From contig NZ_VSWH01000001.1 in the NCBI RefSeq assembly GCF_009602705.1, positions 4,451,001-4,515,000 of the forward strand: a DNA stretch of 64,000 bases. The letters run 5' to 3'. This stretch comes from Chryseobacterium vaccae. Its GTDB lineage: Bacteria > Bacteroidota > Bacteroidia > Flavobacteriales > Weeksellaceae. Below the pieces are notes generated by a model. That model was given only the letters and a program-made list of their open reading frames with translations. It did no database searches and was not told the origin of the DNA. The position numbers were made by a program, and so were the translations under genes. Numbering within the stretch: the stretch's first letter is position 1; the number at the start of each line of letters is the position of its first letter. Shown here piece after piece: positions 1 to 8,111 of the stretch.

Positions 1-276
1 GTATGAGTAAATTTTTAATCCCAGTTCTTTTGCTTTGGCCAGTTCCGGATTATCCTGATGGGCATGCATTCCGAGAATAACGGCATCAATATCCGGAGTG
101 ATCTTTTCCGGGAACCAGCCCATTTCCTGAGGCAGAATTCCTTTCTTTTCCAGTCTGGATCTTGAAGGTTCAAAAATAGCATCATCTGAACCTGTTACCT
201 TATATCCTTTGTCTTTTAACGCAATAGCAAGGTTATGCATGGCGCTTCCGCCGATAGCAATGAAGTGGGTTTTCAA
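1..276 (-). CDS. mpl: UDP-N-acetylmuramate:L-alanyl-gamma-D-glutamyl-meso-diaminopimelate ligase (Mpl), N-terminal part
   Basis: The 5' end of a Mur-ligase-family gene that runs off the left edge; 92 codons are visible. Mpl reattaches the recycled tripeptide L-Ala-gamma-D-Glu-meso-DAP to UDP-MurNAc in the cytoplasm (peptidoglycan recycling). The visible residues give the Rossmann-like N-terminal domain: THFIAIGGSAMHNLA, a substrate-binding loop that in Mpl replaces the GIGGxGM of MurC, then VTGSDDAIFEPSRSRLE and AVILGMHAHQDNPELAKA. The start is a TTG at 274-276, seven bases after the upstream lipoprotein stop; no ATG precedes the conserved THFIAIGG. MurC is the alternative, but GGSAMHNLA favours Mpl. 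The ATP-binding loop and catalytic domain lie outside the window. Confidence 0.82.
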   Translation of the reverse strand, partial: MKTHFIAIGGSAMHNLAIALKDKGYKVTGSDDAIFEPSRSRLEKKGILPQEMGWFPEKITPDIDAVILGMHAHQDNPELAKAKELGLKIYSY

Positions 277-282
277 CTTTAT

Positions 283-720
283 TTACTGTTTTTTTACGTT
301 GTTATTAATAATTTCCTGGAAAGCATTCAGAATGTTGTTCCAGTTGGTGGTGAAGTTAGGCATAATCATGCTGGCATCAGTTTTACTGCCTTCATTAGGT
401 CCTTTCTTTACATTGATGGACGTTGCTATATTGTCATACAGCTTTTTACGGTCCTCCTGTATCCTTCTGAAATTGTTTTGGGAAAGAGTCTGATCCAGCT
501 TTTTTAGATCTTCGTTAGAAATTTTGAAATCCTGTTTGTACTTTTTCCCCTGGCCTTCAAAAGAATAGTGCACATTATTACCTTTAATAAGCAGATTTTC
601 ATATATCGGTGCATAACCTCCGCTCTTGGAGTAGCTGATATCAAAATCGGAATATACTTTTTGGCTGTTGCACGAAACTAATACTATGACCGCGAATAAG
701 ATTCCTAATATTCTGTTCAT
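283..720 (-). CDS. small lipoprotein of unknown function
   Basis: A 145-residue protein with a type II signal peptide: short basic N-terminus, hydrophobic stretch, lipobox LVSC with the acylated Cys at residue 17. It should sit in the inner or outer membrane facing the periplasm. The mature part is charged, rich in Lys, Asn and Ser, with no motif I recognise. It lies between the plsC-like gene (15 bp upstream) and mpl (6 bp downstream), so the three are probably one transcript; that is the only hint at a job (cell envelope). Confidence 0.75.
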   Translation of the reverse strand: MNRILGILFAVIVLVSCNSQKVYSDFDISYSKSGGYAPIYENLLIKGNNVHYSFEGQGKKYKQDFKISNEDLKKLDQTLSQNNFRRIQEDRKKLYDNIATSINVKKGPNEGSKTDASMIMPNFTTNWNNILNAFQEIINNNVKKQ

Positions 721-735
721 AATTTTTTACTTACT

Positions 736-1542
736 TTAATTATCTGAGTCCTTTTGTTCTAATTTTTTAGCTTTAAGTTCTTCATCATAATTGTGTAGTA
801 GATTGAAGTCTTCAGTCTGCTCAATGGCAGTCATGATCTTCAGTAATATTTCAGGCGCCTTTTCATTATCGTAATCAATATCTAGAGGTGCTTTGAATTC
901 CATCGTAGGTTTTACGCCTGTAACCTTTACCCGGAGACCTTTCTTATCAAATGCCCTTCTGAATCCGTTAATCTTGATAGGGATTACAATCGGGCGCTGG
1001 TTTTTTACCAGCTTGGCGGTACCTCTTCTTCCCTGTGCAAATGCCGAGGTAGTACCCTGAGGGAAAGTAGCTACCCAGCCATTGTCCAGAGCTTTCATAA
1101 TATTATCAACCTCGCTCATATCAACCATTCTGTTGATGTTTTTTCCTTCTGCTCTCCAAGTTCTTTTTACCGTTACCGCACCTGCAATCTTGAAGATCTT
1201 GGGAAGAATTCCTTTATTCATAGTTTCTTCAGCAGCTACATAATAAAAATCGATTTTGGGATTCAGCAGATAAATCGGGTTTTTAATGGTATTTAAATAT
1301 CCGTTATTTACAGCACAGAATGCGTGGTACATTGCAGCTACATCTGCAAAATACGTCTGATGGTTGGATACGAAAAGCACATTGGAATCCGGAAGATCCA
1401 CAAGGTGTTCAGTACCGGTTATTTTTAATTTATTAAAGCCGTTGAACCTTCTGTAGGATACAACTCCTAAAATAAAAATAATTAACCTTTTTAAAAAATA
1501 AGGTGTTCCGAATGCATCGGTGAAAATATTTTTCTTCGCCAT
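736..1542 (-). CDS. 1-acyl-sn-glycerol-3-phosphate acyltransferase-like protein (PlsC/AGPAT family)
   Basis: A 268-residue membrane-associated acyltransferase that would transfer an acyl chain to lysophosphatidic acid or a related lysolipid. The acceptor motif reads NHQTYFAD, which puts five residues between His and Asp where the textbook PlsC motif has four. The glycerol-phosphate-binding motif is FPQGTTS in place of FPEGTRS, and VIPIKINGFRRAF follows as the fourth block. One hydrophobic stretch near residues 15-27 suggests N-terminal membrane attachment. The C-terminal tail is highly charged. The Nudix hydrolase ends 27 bp upstream and the small lipoprotein follows, so an operon is likely. 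The variant motifs leave the true substrate open. Confidence 0.8.
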   Translation of the reverse strand: MAKKNIFTDAFGTPYFLKRLIIFILGVVSYRRFNGFNKLKITGTEHLVDLPDSNVLFVSNHQTYFADVAAMYHAFCAVNNGYLNTIKNPIYLLNPKIDFYYVAAEETMNKGILPKIFKIAGAVTVKRTWRAEGKNINRMVDMSEVDNIMKALDNGWVATFPQGTTSAFAQGRRGTAKLVKNQRPIVIPIKINGFRRAFDKKGLRVKVTGVKPTMEFKAPLDIDYDNEKAPEILLKIMTAIEQTEDFNLLHNYDEELKAKKLEQKDSDN

Positions 1543-1569
1543 CTCTCAATTAAACACGGTAATGCAAAG

Positions 1570-2199
1570 TTACATTTTTTTCAGCAACTGGCTAAACTCA
1601 CTCAATATCATTGCTGTAGCGCCCCAGATAATATATCCGTTGAAATTAATCACCGGGACTTCGTGGCCTCCTGCACTTGGAAGCGCCATCAGTTCAGGAC
1701 TGTCGGGCAGATTAAGGAAAGAAGTGATGGGAAATTCTATGGTTTCCACAGCTTCACTCTGCTGAAGAACAAAGAGCGGGTTCTTTTTCGTATATGAAAT
1801 ATAAGGATATACATAAAAGTTGCTTGGTGGAATATAGATGGGAGACATTTCTCTGATGATCCTTACATAATGTTTATCTATTCCTATCTCTTCCGAAGTT
1901 TCACGTACCGCTGTTTCAGCGAAGTCTCTGTCCATTTCCTCACGTTTTCCGCCTGGAAGGGAGATTTGTCCGCTGTGACGGTCATGTTCGTTAATCGTTC
2001 TCTGAATCAAAGGAAAGTACCACTCATTATTTTTTAAATACAATACGATATTAACCGCTGCAAACTTTGGATTTTTTGCCAGCACTTCATCATAAGTAAA
2101 TACAGGACGGTAAGGTGGCGAAAATACGCCATGTGCATTTTCACCGGGCAGGCCTACACTCTTTATTTTTCTTAACAGGTCTTTTCCGAAACTTTCCAT
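1570..2199 (-). CDS. Nudix hydrolase, CoA diphosphatase type (NudL/UPF0035 group)
   Basis: A 209-residue Nudix protein. Residues around 90-125 read SGQISLPGGKREE ... AVRETSEEIGI, the CoA-pyrophosphatase version of the Nudix box (LPGGKxE followed by REtxEEIG). The preceding stretch PLIQRTINEHDRHSGQ matches the LLxxR...H.GQ signature of the group that cleaves CoA to 3',5'-ADP and 4'-phosphopantetheine. The acidic residues of RETSEE should hold the divalent metal. It is cytosolic with no signal. It is first in the minus-strand run with the acyltransferase, a sensible neighbour for CoA or acyl-CoA turnover. Family assignment is firm, exact substrate inferred. Confidence 0.85.
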   Translation of the reverse strand: MESFGKDLLRKIKSVGLPGENAHGVFSPPYRPVFTYDEVLAKNPKFAAVNIVLYLKNNEWYFPLIQRTINEHDRHSGQISLPGGKREEMDRDFAETAVRETSEEIGIDKHYVRIIREMSPIYIPPSNFYVYPYISYTKKNPLFVLQQSEAVETIEFPITSFLNLPDSPELMALPSAGGHEVPVINFNGYIIWGATAMILSEFSQLLKKM

Positions 2200-2360
2200 A
2201 CTTCAAATTTAATAATATAAACTGAAGAATGGAAGCCGTTAACATTAATTAACCATCCCGGGATATTTTATCATGATCATCTACCGGAATTGTAGAATAT
2301 AAAGCAGGAAGGAGAGGGTTACCGTATTTTCCCCTAACGGCAATAAGTGACCTTGTGAAA

Positions 2361-2453
2361 ACCATAAACCGTTACTTTAAATACCATAAACCGTGATTTT
2401 TAAAATTTACGCTGATATGGTGGTTTCTTGCTTTGGTTTACCTTCTACCTTTG
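2361..2453 (+). promoter_or_regulatory. curli operon promoter with tandem direct-repeat site
   Basis: Two exact copies of ACCATAAACCGT start at 2361 and 2383, 22 bp apart and so on nearly the same helix face. They lie upstream of a Bacteroidota -7 box TACCTTTG at 2446-2453, which is 32 bp before the major curlin ATG. The arrangement suits an activator, for example the nearby LuxR-type regulator at 8166-8813. The repeats and box are seen; the regulator link is inferred. Confidence 0.6.
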
Positions 2454-2484
2454 TCTCACTATTAACCAATTAATTTTTACTAAG

Positions 2485-3303
2485 ATGAAAAACTTCATTA
2501 CAGGTGTATTTACACTAATGGCCATGAGTTTCGGCTTCGCACAAGCAAACATAGATGTGACTGCCCAGATCGGAAACTTAAACACAGCTACAGTAGACCA
2601 GACAGGTCTTTTGAACATCAACTCCTTAACACAGGATGGGAACCGTAATACCGCGGATATTGACCAGGTAGGTGCTTTCAACGTAAACATTGCCTCAAGC
2701 GTAGGAAACAGAAATTCAATTGACGTAGACCAAACCGGAGTTGCCAACTATAACAACGTAAGCCAACAGGGTAACAGAAACTCTGCAACAACCTGGCAGT
2801 TCGGAATGCAGAACTCTACAGAGCAGACTCAGATAGGTAGAAGAAATGAGGCATCATCTATGCAGTTAGGCAGCGGAAACGAAGTCGTACAATATCAGGA
2901 TGGAAGAAGAAATTCAGCTTCAGCCATTCAGGTAGGAGATGACAATGCTGCTTATCAGGTACAGGATGGTAGAAGAAATGAGGCTACCGGGCTTCAGTTA
3001 GGAGACAGCAACATTTTAGTACAGTATCAGAGCGGTGATGACAACAGCGCTACCAATGCTCAGCTAGGTGACGGTAATATTGCACTTTCTGCTCAGGTAG
3101 GAGATGATAATACTTCTGTAGGAGCTCAGATTGGAAACGGTAACCAATTGTATCAGCTTCAGGCTGGTGATTCTAACACTGCCATTGATCTTCAGATGGG
3201 TAACGGTAACTTTACCTGGGTAGCTCAAAGCGGAGTAGGTCATATGCACGTAGGAGCACAAGTTGGTAACGGAAACGCCATGGTGGTGAACCAATCCAAC
3301 TAA
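2485..3303 (+). CDS. csgA: major curlin-like amyloid subunit (CsgA family)
   Basis: A 272-residue secreted protein. MKNFITGVFTLMAMSFGFA is a Sec signal peptide, and the remainder is about 22 consecutive 11-residue units of pattern N-x-x-x-x-x-Q-x-G-x-x, meaning eleven 22-residue curlin repeats with no gaps. E. coli CsgA has five less regular ones. Gln, Gly and Asn sit in every unit; the loop changes from GNR and GRR in early units to GDD and GNG in later ones. The subunit should cross the outer membrane through CsgG and assemble as beta-sheet amyloid. An upstream in-frame ATG at 2428 lies before the -7 box and is rejected. A hairpin terminator follows, so this gene is probably transcribed well above csgE-csgG. 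Confidence 0.85.
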   Translation: MKNFITGVFTLMAMSFGFAQANIDVTAQIGNLNTATVDQTGLLNINSLTQDGNRNTADIDQVGAFNVNIASSVGNRNSIDVDQTGVANYNNVSQQGNRNSATTWQFGMQNSTEQTQIGRRNEASSMQLGSGNEVVQYQDGRRNSASAIQVGDDNAAYQVQDGRRNEATGLQLGDSNILVQYQSGDDNSATNAQLGDGNIALSAQVGDDNTSVGAQIGNGNQLYQLQAGDSNTAIDLQMGNGNFTWVAQSGVGHMHVGAQVGNGNAMVVNQSN

Positions 3304-3324
3304 ATCCGGATGTAATGTAATCTT

Positions 3325-3356
3325 AAAAAGGAGAAGCATAAAGTTTCTCCTTTTTT
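3325..3356 (+). terminator. hairpin terminator or attenuator between the two curlin genes
   Basis: The arms AAAAAGGAGAA and TTTCTCCTTTTTT flank an 8-base loop, and the second arm ends in a T-run. It sits directly after the major curlin gene while the next curli gene starts 50 bp on, so partial read-through would set the ratio of fibre subunit to secretion machinery. Confidence 0.7.
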
Positions 3357-3405
3357 AAACCTTAAGCACTTTACAATTCTCTATTCATCATATACCTTAA
3401 TAAAA

Positions 3406-3813
3406 ATGAATGCCGTATATAAGCTGGGATTAGGACTGCTGCTATTTTTTGCCACAGTTTCTGTAAATGCTCAGCAGGTAGACTGGGATAAGGTCAACAG
3501 CAGTACTGTTCTCAAGGTTATTGCCGGACAGAACGCAGAGCAGACACTTTATGGTTCACAGGTGATCCAGGCAGGGAATTATAACAATGCAGAACTCTCC
3601 CTTAATGCCAGAACCAATATTGCCGTTCAGCAGCTTGGAGATTATAATACGCTTTTATTCATCAATTCATTCACGGATAAGGAAACAAAAACAGCTGTTA
3701 CCGCACAGGGAAATAACAATATCATTGATATTACCGGAAGCAACAGTATTTCAGACGGAATGCAGATTCATGTAAAAGGCGATAACAGGACTATTTTCAT
3801 GAGAAACTATTAA
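3406..3813 (+). CDS. minor curlin / nucleator-like protein (CsgB-like)
   Basis: A 135-residue exported protein with signal peptide LGLLLFFATVSVNAQ. It has degenerate curlin repeats: QVIQAGNYNNAELSLN, IAVQQLGDYNTLLFIN and VTAQGNNNIIDITG, each with the Q-x-G-x-x-N core. It is shorter and less regular than the neighbouring major subunit, as CsgB is relative to CsgA, so a nucleating or minor fibre role is inferred. It lies between the major curlin and csgE, nine bases before the csgE ATG. It could instead be a second structural subunit. Confidence 0.65.
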   Translation: MNAVYKLGLGLLLFFATVSVNAQQVDWDKVNSSTVLKVIAGQNAEQTLYGSQVIQAGNYNNAELSLNARTNIAVQQLGDYNTLLFINSFTDKETKTAVTAQGNNNIIDITGSNSISDGMQIHVKGDNRTIFMRNY

Positions 3814-3822
3814 AACACAGTG

Positions 3823-4554
3823 ATGAAACTTTTATATTCCTTAAGTCTGTGCACTTTATTTGTCTTCCTGTCTGTACAGGGTTATGGGCAGGAAGATAAA
3901 AAAGTGAATGCTAAGATTGAAAGCAGTATCCTTGAAAATCAAATCCGGCTGAAGGCAGTTGTTACCAATAACACAACAGTTTATAAAGAACTGAATTATC
4001 TTTTGGTTTCCATTAAAAAGGAAAGCGGAGGGAATCTCTCCAATAATCAGCAGAGCGGGAAGTTTTCCATCAATCCCAATGAAGTCAAAACACTGTCTGA
4101 AATCAATGTCAATCTTGAAAAAAAAGATGCTCTGAAAGCCTTTCTGTATGTAAGGGATGAAGAAACCCAGAAACTGATCGCAAAGGACAGTCTGGAATTG
4201 AATAATGATCTCTTTAAGAAGAAAGCTGCAAAAATAGAAGAAGATGCTGTTTTTGAACTAAAAGGCCTGACGATTGATGAGACGAAAACCAAGGTAGGTA
4301 AAGATTTTTATGATCTTTTCTATCTCCAGTACAGTCAGCTTCCGGATAAAAGCAGCTCGGCAGTCACTATTTCCGAACTGCCTCTTCGGGGAACCAGCGG
4401 ACAGATCAATATCCAGATTGAGGACAAAGTGATTTACAGCTTTATGACCAACCCAAGTGAAGATTACTTAAAAGAACAGATGGCGGCCAGCCTGAAATAT
4501 ATCAAAGAGTTTAACGCAAAGAAAAATCTTATCAAAAATGAATTTATCTACTAA
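3823..4554 (+). CDS. csgE: curli assembly protein CsgE with an N-terminal CsgH-like domain
   Basis: A 243-residue periplasmic protein (signal peptide to about residue 22). Residues ~155-240 are CsgE-like: GLTIDETKTKVGKDFYDLFY followed by a beta-rich stretch and a C-terminal helix. CsgE caps CsgG and gates substrate entry. Residues ~25-140 form a separate beta-sandwich-like region (RLKAVVTNNTTVYKELNYLLVS ... QSGKFSINPNEVKTLSEINV) that resembles CsgH, the curlin-aggregation inhibitor of other bacteria. No separate csgC or csgH is visible, so this may be a chaperone fused to the gate. ATG at 3823 is chosen over the GTG at 3820. Confidence 0.78.
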   Translation: MKLLYSLSLCTLFVFLSVQGYGQEDKKVNAKIESSILENQIRLKAVVTNNTTVYKELNYLLVSIKKESGGNLSNNQQSGKFSINPNEVKTLSEINVNLEKKDALKAFLYVRDEETQKLIAKDSLELNNDLFKKKAAKIEEDAVFELKGLTIDETKTKVGKDFYDLFYLQYSQLPDKSSSAVTISELPLRGTSGQINIQIEDKVIYSFMTNPSEDYLKEQMAASLKYIKEFNAKKNLIKNEFIY

Positions 4555-4565
4555 AAAAGTCAGTC

Positions 4566-4976
4566 ATGAAAACTTTACTCATTATTTTGACCTTTATCGC
4601 GGGTATTTTCTGCGGAAAATCCCAGCAGCTTGTCTATAAGCCCATCAATCCAGCATTTGGAGGAGATACTTTTAACTATCAGTGGCTTTTGAGTTCAGCA
4701 AATGCACAGAATCAGTTTGATGAAAAAGACGATTACCGCAGTTTGCTTGATGACATGGATTCCCTCAACAGCTTCAGCCAGAGCCTGAATAGACAGGTGC
4801 TGAGCGAGCTGTCCCGAAAATTGTTTGAAGATCAGTTTGGAGAAGGCAGTATCAAACCCGGAAATTATCTTTTCGGATCGCTGTATTTACAGATTACGTC
4901 TACTGCTCAGGGACTTCTGATCAATATTTTGGATACCAGTACAGGCGATCAGTCCGAGGTCGTTATTCCAAAATAA
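4566..4976 (+). CDS. csgF: curli assembly protein CsgF
   Basis: A 136-residue exported protein with signal peptide to about residue 19 (GKSQ). The mature N-terminus QLVYKPINPAFGG is the CsgF signature; in E. coli this segment inserts into the CsgG pore. The region from NYQWLLSSANAQNQF onward fits the neck and C-terminal head, which couples secretion to surface nucleation. It lies between csgE and csgG with 11 and 24 bp gaps, clearly the same transcript. Confidence 0.9.
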   Translation: MKTLLIILTFIAGIFCGKSQQLVYKPINPAFGGDTFNYQWLLSSANAQNQFDEKDDYRSLLDDMDSLNSFSQSLNRQVLSELSRKLFEDQFGEGSIKPGNYLFGSLYLQITSTAQGLLINILDTSTGDQSEVVIPK

Positions 4977-5000
4977 TAGTAACTAAAAACCAGACGTATC

Positions 5001-6365
5001 ATGAGAACTTACACTTACACCAGAATTTTTTTCTGTACGGTCCTGCTATGCTGCATACAGGCGTGCAGTTCGATCTTGGGACTTCCTTCAGATCCCGAAA
5101 GATCTACCATGGGCGAGGGAACTCCCTCTACTGCGGAACTTAAAAATCTGCCTCTGCCTAAAGAAAAAATTGTTATTGGCGTGTACAAATTCAGAGACCA
5201 GACCGGGCAGTATAAGCCTTCCGAGAATGGGAATAACTGGAGTACAGCCGTTCCACAGGGCACTACCACTATTCTGATCAAAGCGCTGGAAGACAGCCGG
5301 TGGTTTATCCCTATTGAAAGAGAAAATATTGCCAATCTTTTAAACGAAAGACAGATTATCCGTTCAACCAGACAGGAATATCTGAAAGATGCCGATAAAA
5401 ATAATCAGTCGCTTCCTCCACTTCTATATGCAGGAATTCTCCTTGAGGGCGGTGTGATTTCCTATGACAGCAATATCATGACCGGAGGTCTGGGAGCCAG
5501 GTATTTCGGTATAGGCGCTTCCACACAATACCGTCAGGACAGGATTACCATTTACCTGCGGGCTGTTTCTACTCTCAACGGTGAGATTCTTAAAACCGTT
5601 TACACCTCCAAAACCATTCTTTCCACCAGCGTTAACGGAAGTTTTTTCAGATATATAGATACAGAAAGACTGCTTGAAGCTGAAGTTGGACTTACCCAGA
5701 ATGAACCCGTACAGCTTGCCGTAACAGAAGCCATTGAAAAAGCAGTTAGGTCTTTGATTATTGAAGGTGTCCGGGACAAAATCTGGGGTAAAGCTTCCGA
5801 AAATCTGGAGGGCTACCAGGCCATGATCAATAATTACAATAAAGAGCAGGAACAAAATTCAGGAAGAACAGTAGGCAACAAATTTCCTGAAAATTACAGA
5901 CAGAAAGTATCTGTTTTTGCCAATATTGAAGCCCAGAAAGTCAAAGACGATTATGTGAATCCCAAGATGAATTTAGGTGGGAAATTAGGAATGAAATATT
6001 TTGTCAGCCCTCATTTCAATATCGAAACCAGCGCAGGCTATTTCACTATGGAAAACGAAAATATTATGAAGAGAAGCTACTTTGTTCCTGAAGTCAACCT
6101 TGAATACATCTTATTCCCGAAATACAGGTTCAGTCCTTATATCTATGGTGGGCTGGGTGCTATGTTTTCAGAATATAAGCCTCAGTATAAAGGGCAGTTT
6201 GGAGGAGGTCTTGAATATATGATAGGAAACAATACCTCACTACGCCTTTCTTCACAGTATGATATCGGTTTTAAAGACAATTGGGAAGGGCTGGTTAACG
6301 GAAAAAGAAAAGACCAGGCTCTTCGCTTTGCACTTGGGATCAACTTTTACCTTGGAAACAAATAA
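5001..6365 (+). CDS. csgG: curli secretion channel CsgG with a C-terminal barrel-like extension
   Basis: A 454-residue outer-membrane lipoprotein (lipobox with Cys 22 in IQACSS). Residues ~45-270 are CsgG: VIGVYKFRDQTGQYKPS, STAVPQGTTTILIKALEDS, WFIPIERENIANLLNERQI and LLYAGILLEGGVISYDSN. CsgG forms the nonameric curli pore. E. coli CsgG is about 277 residues; this protein has ~155 more. The extra part (GKLGMKYFVSPHFNIETSAGYF ... LRFALGINFYLGNK) alternates hydrophobic residues and ends in an aromatic-rich strand, like an OmpA or OmpW-type small beta-barrel. Whether it forms a second barrel or covers the pore is unknown. Part of the csg operon. Confidence 0.88.
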   Translation: MRTYTYTRIFFCTVLLCCIQACSSILGLPSDPERSTMGEGTPSTAELKNLPLPKEKIVIGVYKFRDQTGQYKPSENGNNWSTAVPQGTTTILIKALEDSRWFIPIERENIANLLNERQIIRSTRQEYLKDADKNNQSLPPLLYAGILLEGGVISYDSNIMTGGLGARYFGIGASTQYRQDRITIYLRAVSTLNGEILKTVYTSKTILSTSVNGSFFRYIDTERLLEAEVGLTQNEPVQLAVTEAIEKAVRSLIIEGVRDKIWGKASENLEGYQAMINNYNKEQEQNSGRTVGNKFPENYRQKVSVFANIEAQKVKDDYVNPKMNLGGKLGMKYFVSPHFNIETSAGYFTMENENIMKRSYFVPEVNLEYILFPKYRFSPYIYGGLGAMFSEYKPQYKGQFGGGLEYMIGNNTSLRLSSQYDIGFKDNWEGLVNGKRKDQALRFALGINFYLGNK

Positions 6366-6376
6366 AAACATGAACT

Positions 6377-7888
6377 ATGAAAACTTTAATAAAATTACTC
6401 AGCATATTCATCCTTGCTTTTTGTCTGTTTTCATGTAATGAAGACCTTGTAGAGCAGGCTCAGACAGGAATATTAAAAGGAAAAGTCGTAAAAAGAGGGA
6501 CTAATGTACCTATTCCCAATGTGAAAATTTTTACAGCACCTACCACAGAAACCGTTTTCAGTGGGACCGACGGAGCATTCTCCATTGCCGCCATGCCGGT
6601 GGGAAATTACTCTGTAAAAGCCGAATTGTCTGGTTATCTTACCACTTTTCAGGCCGTAAACATACAAAAACAGGATCAGGTGGTTACGGTAGTTTTTGAG
6701 ATGGATGATGATACCTCTCTGAATTCCCCGCCTTCAGCACCGCAGCTGCTAAGTCCGGTAGACAACGCGGTGAACCAGCCTTTAAGTGTTGAATTGACGT
6801 GGAGTGCTGTGGATCCTGATTCAACAGATGTCCTAAAATATAGTTTGACAGTGAAAAATAATCTGAATACGAATGTGATTCAGGTTAATGATCTGACGGC
6901 GAATCATTATACGCTTTCAGATTTGAAGTTTGGTGTAAGTTACTTCTGGCAGGTGTCTGTTTCGGACGACATTCACCCGCCAGTTTTAAGCTCAATCAGT
7001 AAGTTTACTACCAATACAGTTCCTGCTAACCGCTATCATTATGTACAGAAACAGAACGGAAACTTTATCATCATGTCCAGTGATGAACTGGGCAACAGCT
7101 TCCAGTTTACAAGTCCTTCCTATAACAGCTGGAGACCCCGGAAAAATAATAACGCAGGCCTGATTGCGTTTCTGAGGACAGAAGGAGGAAGTACCCATAT
7201 TTATACCGCTAATCCGGATGGTTCCAATCCATTCAAAGTGACTACCGTTCCTGCAGCAGGATTCAATAATTATGAAATGGATTTTGCATGGAGTACCAAC
7301 GGACAGGAAATTATTTATTCTAATTTCAATAAACTGTACAGGATCAACAAAGATGGAAGCGGGCTGAATTTAGTGTACACTACACCAGACGGCAGCATGA
7401 TTTCCGAATGCGACTGGAGCTATGACGGAAGCAAGATTGCCCTGAAAACAAATGATTACAACGGATACAATACGAAGATCTTTATTATTGACATGACAGG
7501 TAATATCTTAAAAACTGTTTTATCAGGTTCTTTAGGAGCTTCCGGTGGTCTGAATTTTTCTGTAGACGGACAGATGCTTGTGTTTACCCGGGATCTTTCA
7601 GGGTACCAGGACGGAAGCGGCAATTACAGGCAGCTTGATTCTAATATATTTATCTATAATCTCACCAATGATACGGTATACAATATCTCTTCGGAAAGCG
7701 AAAAACCTTTGGGAACTAATGATCTGGACCCGAGATTTTCACCGAACAATGCACAGGTGATCTTTATGAACACTTCCAATGATAATATTTCGCAGAAAAA
7801 TATAATGGTTATTGATCTCAACTCTTCTATGACTGATCTTTCAAGAGCAACACTCTTCAGTAACGGTGAAATGCCGGACTATGAGTAG
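6377..7888 (+). CDS. curli-operon lipoprotein: carboxypeptidase-regulatory, FN3-like and beta-propeller domains
   Basis: A 503-residue lipoprotein (lipobox LFSC, Cys near residue 20). Residues ~32-110 are a carboxypeptidase-regulatory-like fold (GILKGKVVKRGTNVPIPNVKI ... MPVGNYSVKAELSGY). Residues ~115-215 are fibronectin-III-like (PSAPQLLSPVDNAVNQPLSVELTW ... YFWQVSVSD). Residues ~220-503 hold TolB/PD40-type propeller blades (WSTNGQEIIYSNFNKLYRINKDGSG, WSYDGSKIALKT, FSPNNAQVIFMN). It follows csgG by 11 bp and ends the operon. A surface-exposed adhesive or fibre-anchoring role is plausible, but no catalytic motif is visible. Confidence 0.75.
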   Translation: MKTLIKLLSIFILAFCLFSCNEDLVEQAQTGILKGKVVKRGTNVPIPNVKIFTAPTTETVFSGTDGAFSIAAMPVGNYSVKAELSGYLTTFQAVNIQKQDQVVTVVFEMDDDTSLNSPPSAPQLLSPVDNAVNQPLSVELTWSAVDPDSTDVLKYSLTVKNNLNTNVIQVNDLTANHYTLSDLKFGVSYFWQVSVSDDIHPPVLSSISKFTTNTVPANRYHYVQKQNGNFIIMSSDELGNSFQFTSPSYNSWRPRKNNNAGLIAFLRTEGGSTHIYTANPDGSNPFKVTTVPAAGFNNYEMDFAWSTNGQEIIYSNFNKLYRINKDGSGLNLVYTTPDGSMISECDWSYDGSKIALKTNDYNGYNTKIFIIDMTGNILKTVLSGSLGASGGLNFSVDGQMLVFTRDLSGYQDGSGNYRQLDSNIFIYNLTNDTVYNISSESEKPLGTNDLDPRFSPNNAQVIFMNTSNDNISQKNIMVIDLNSSMTDLSRATLFSNGEMPDYE

Positions 7889-8111
7889 GGAAGATTGGTG
7901 CAGTATTTAGGGTTAGGAGGGAAGATAGGGACTGGAAGATGAATTTAGCTAAACACATAAGACGTACACAATTTTAAGTTTAAATTTTTTCCCGGTACCG
8001 TATTGTTATCTGTCAGTCTCTTATCTTCCACCGCCCTGATTATGAAATTAATCATTTTGCGAAGCAAAATTCACATTTCACATCAAAAGTTCCACAGTTC
8101 TTTATAAAAAG
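7889..8111. other. intergenic region with repeat-like fragments, no gene
   Basis: No supportable ORF. It contains short purine-rich repeat-like segments (gaagatagggactggaagat) similar to stretches near 50.3 and 58.2 kb, and a palindromic ATTTTGCGAAGCAAAAT around 8054-8070 whose relative occurs near 55.07 kb. Confidence 0.5.

Noticed and set aside
2428..2484. In-frame N-terminal extension of the major curlin from ATG 2428
   Set aside because: It lies across the -7 box at 2446-2453 and precedes a normal signal peptide starting at 2485.
2428..3303. Antisense ORFs opposite the curlin repeats
   Set aside because: They are by-products of the 33-bp coding periodicity, with no start signal and no family similarity.
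8054..8070. ATTTTGCGAAGCAAAAT as a regulator site
   Set aside because: A related sequence occurs in junk-like intergenic DNA near 55.07 kb, so it more likely belongs to a short dispersed repeat.
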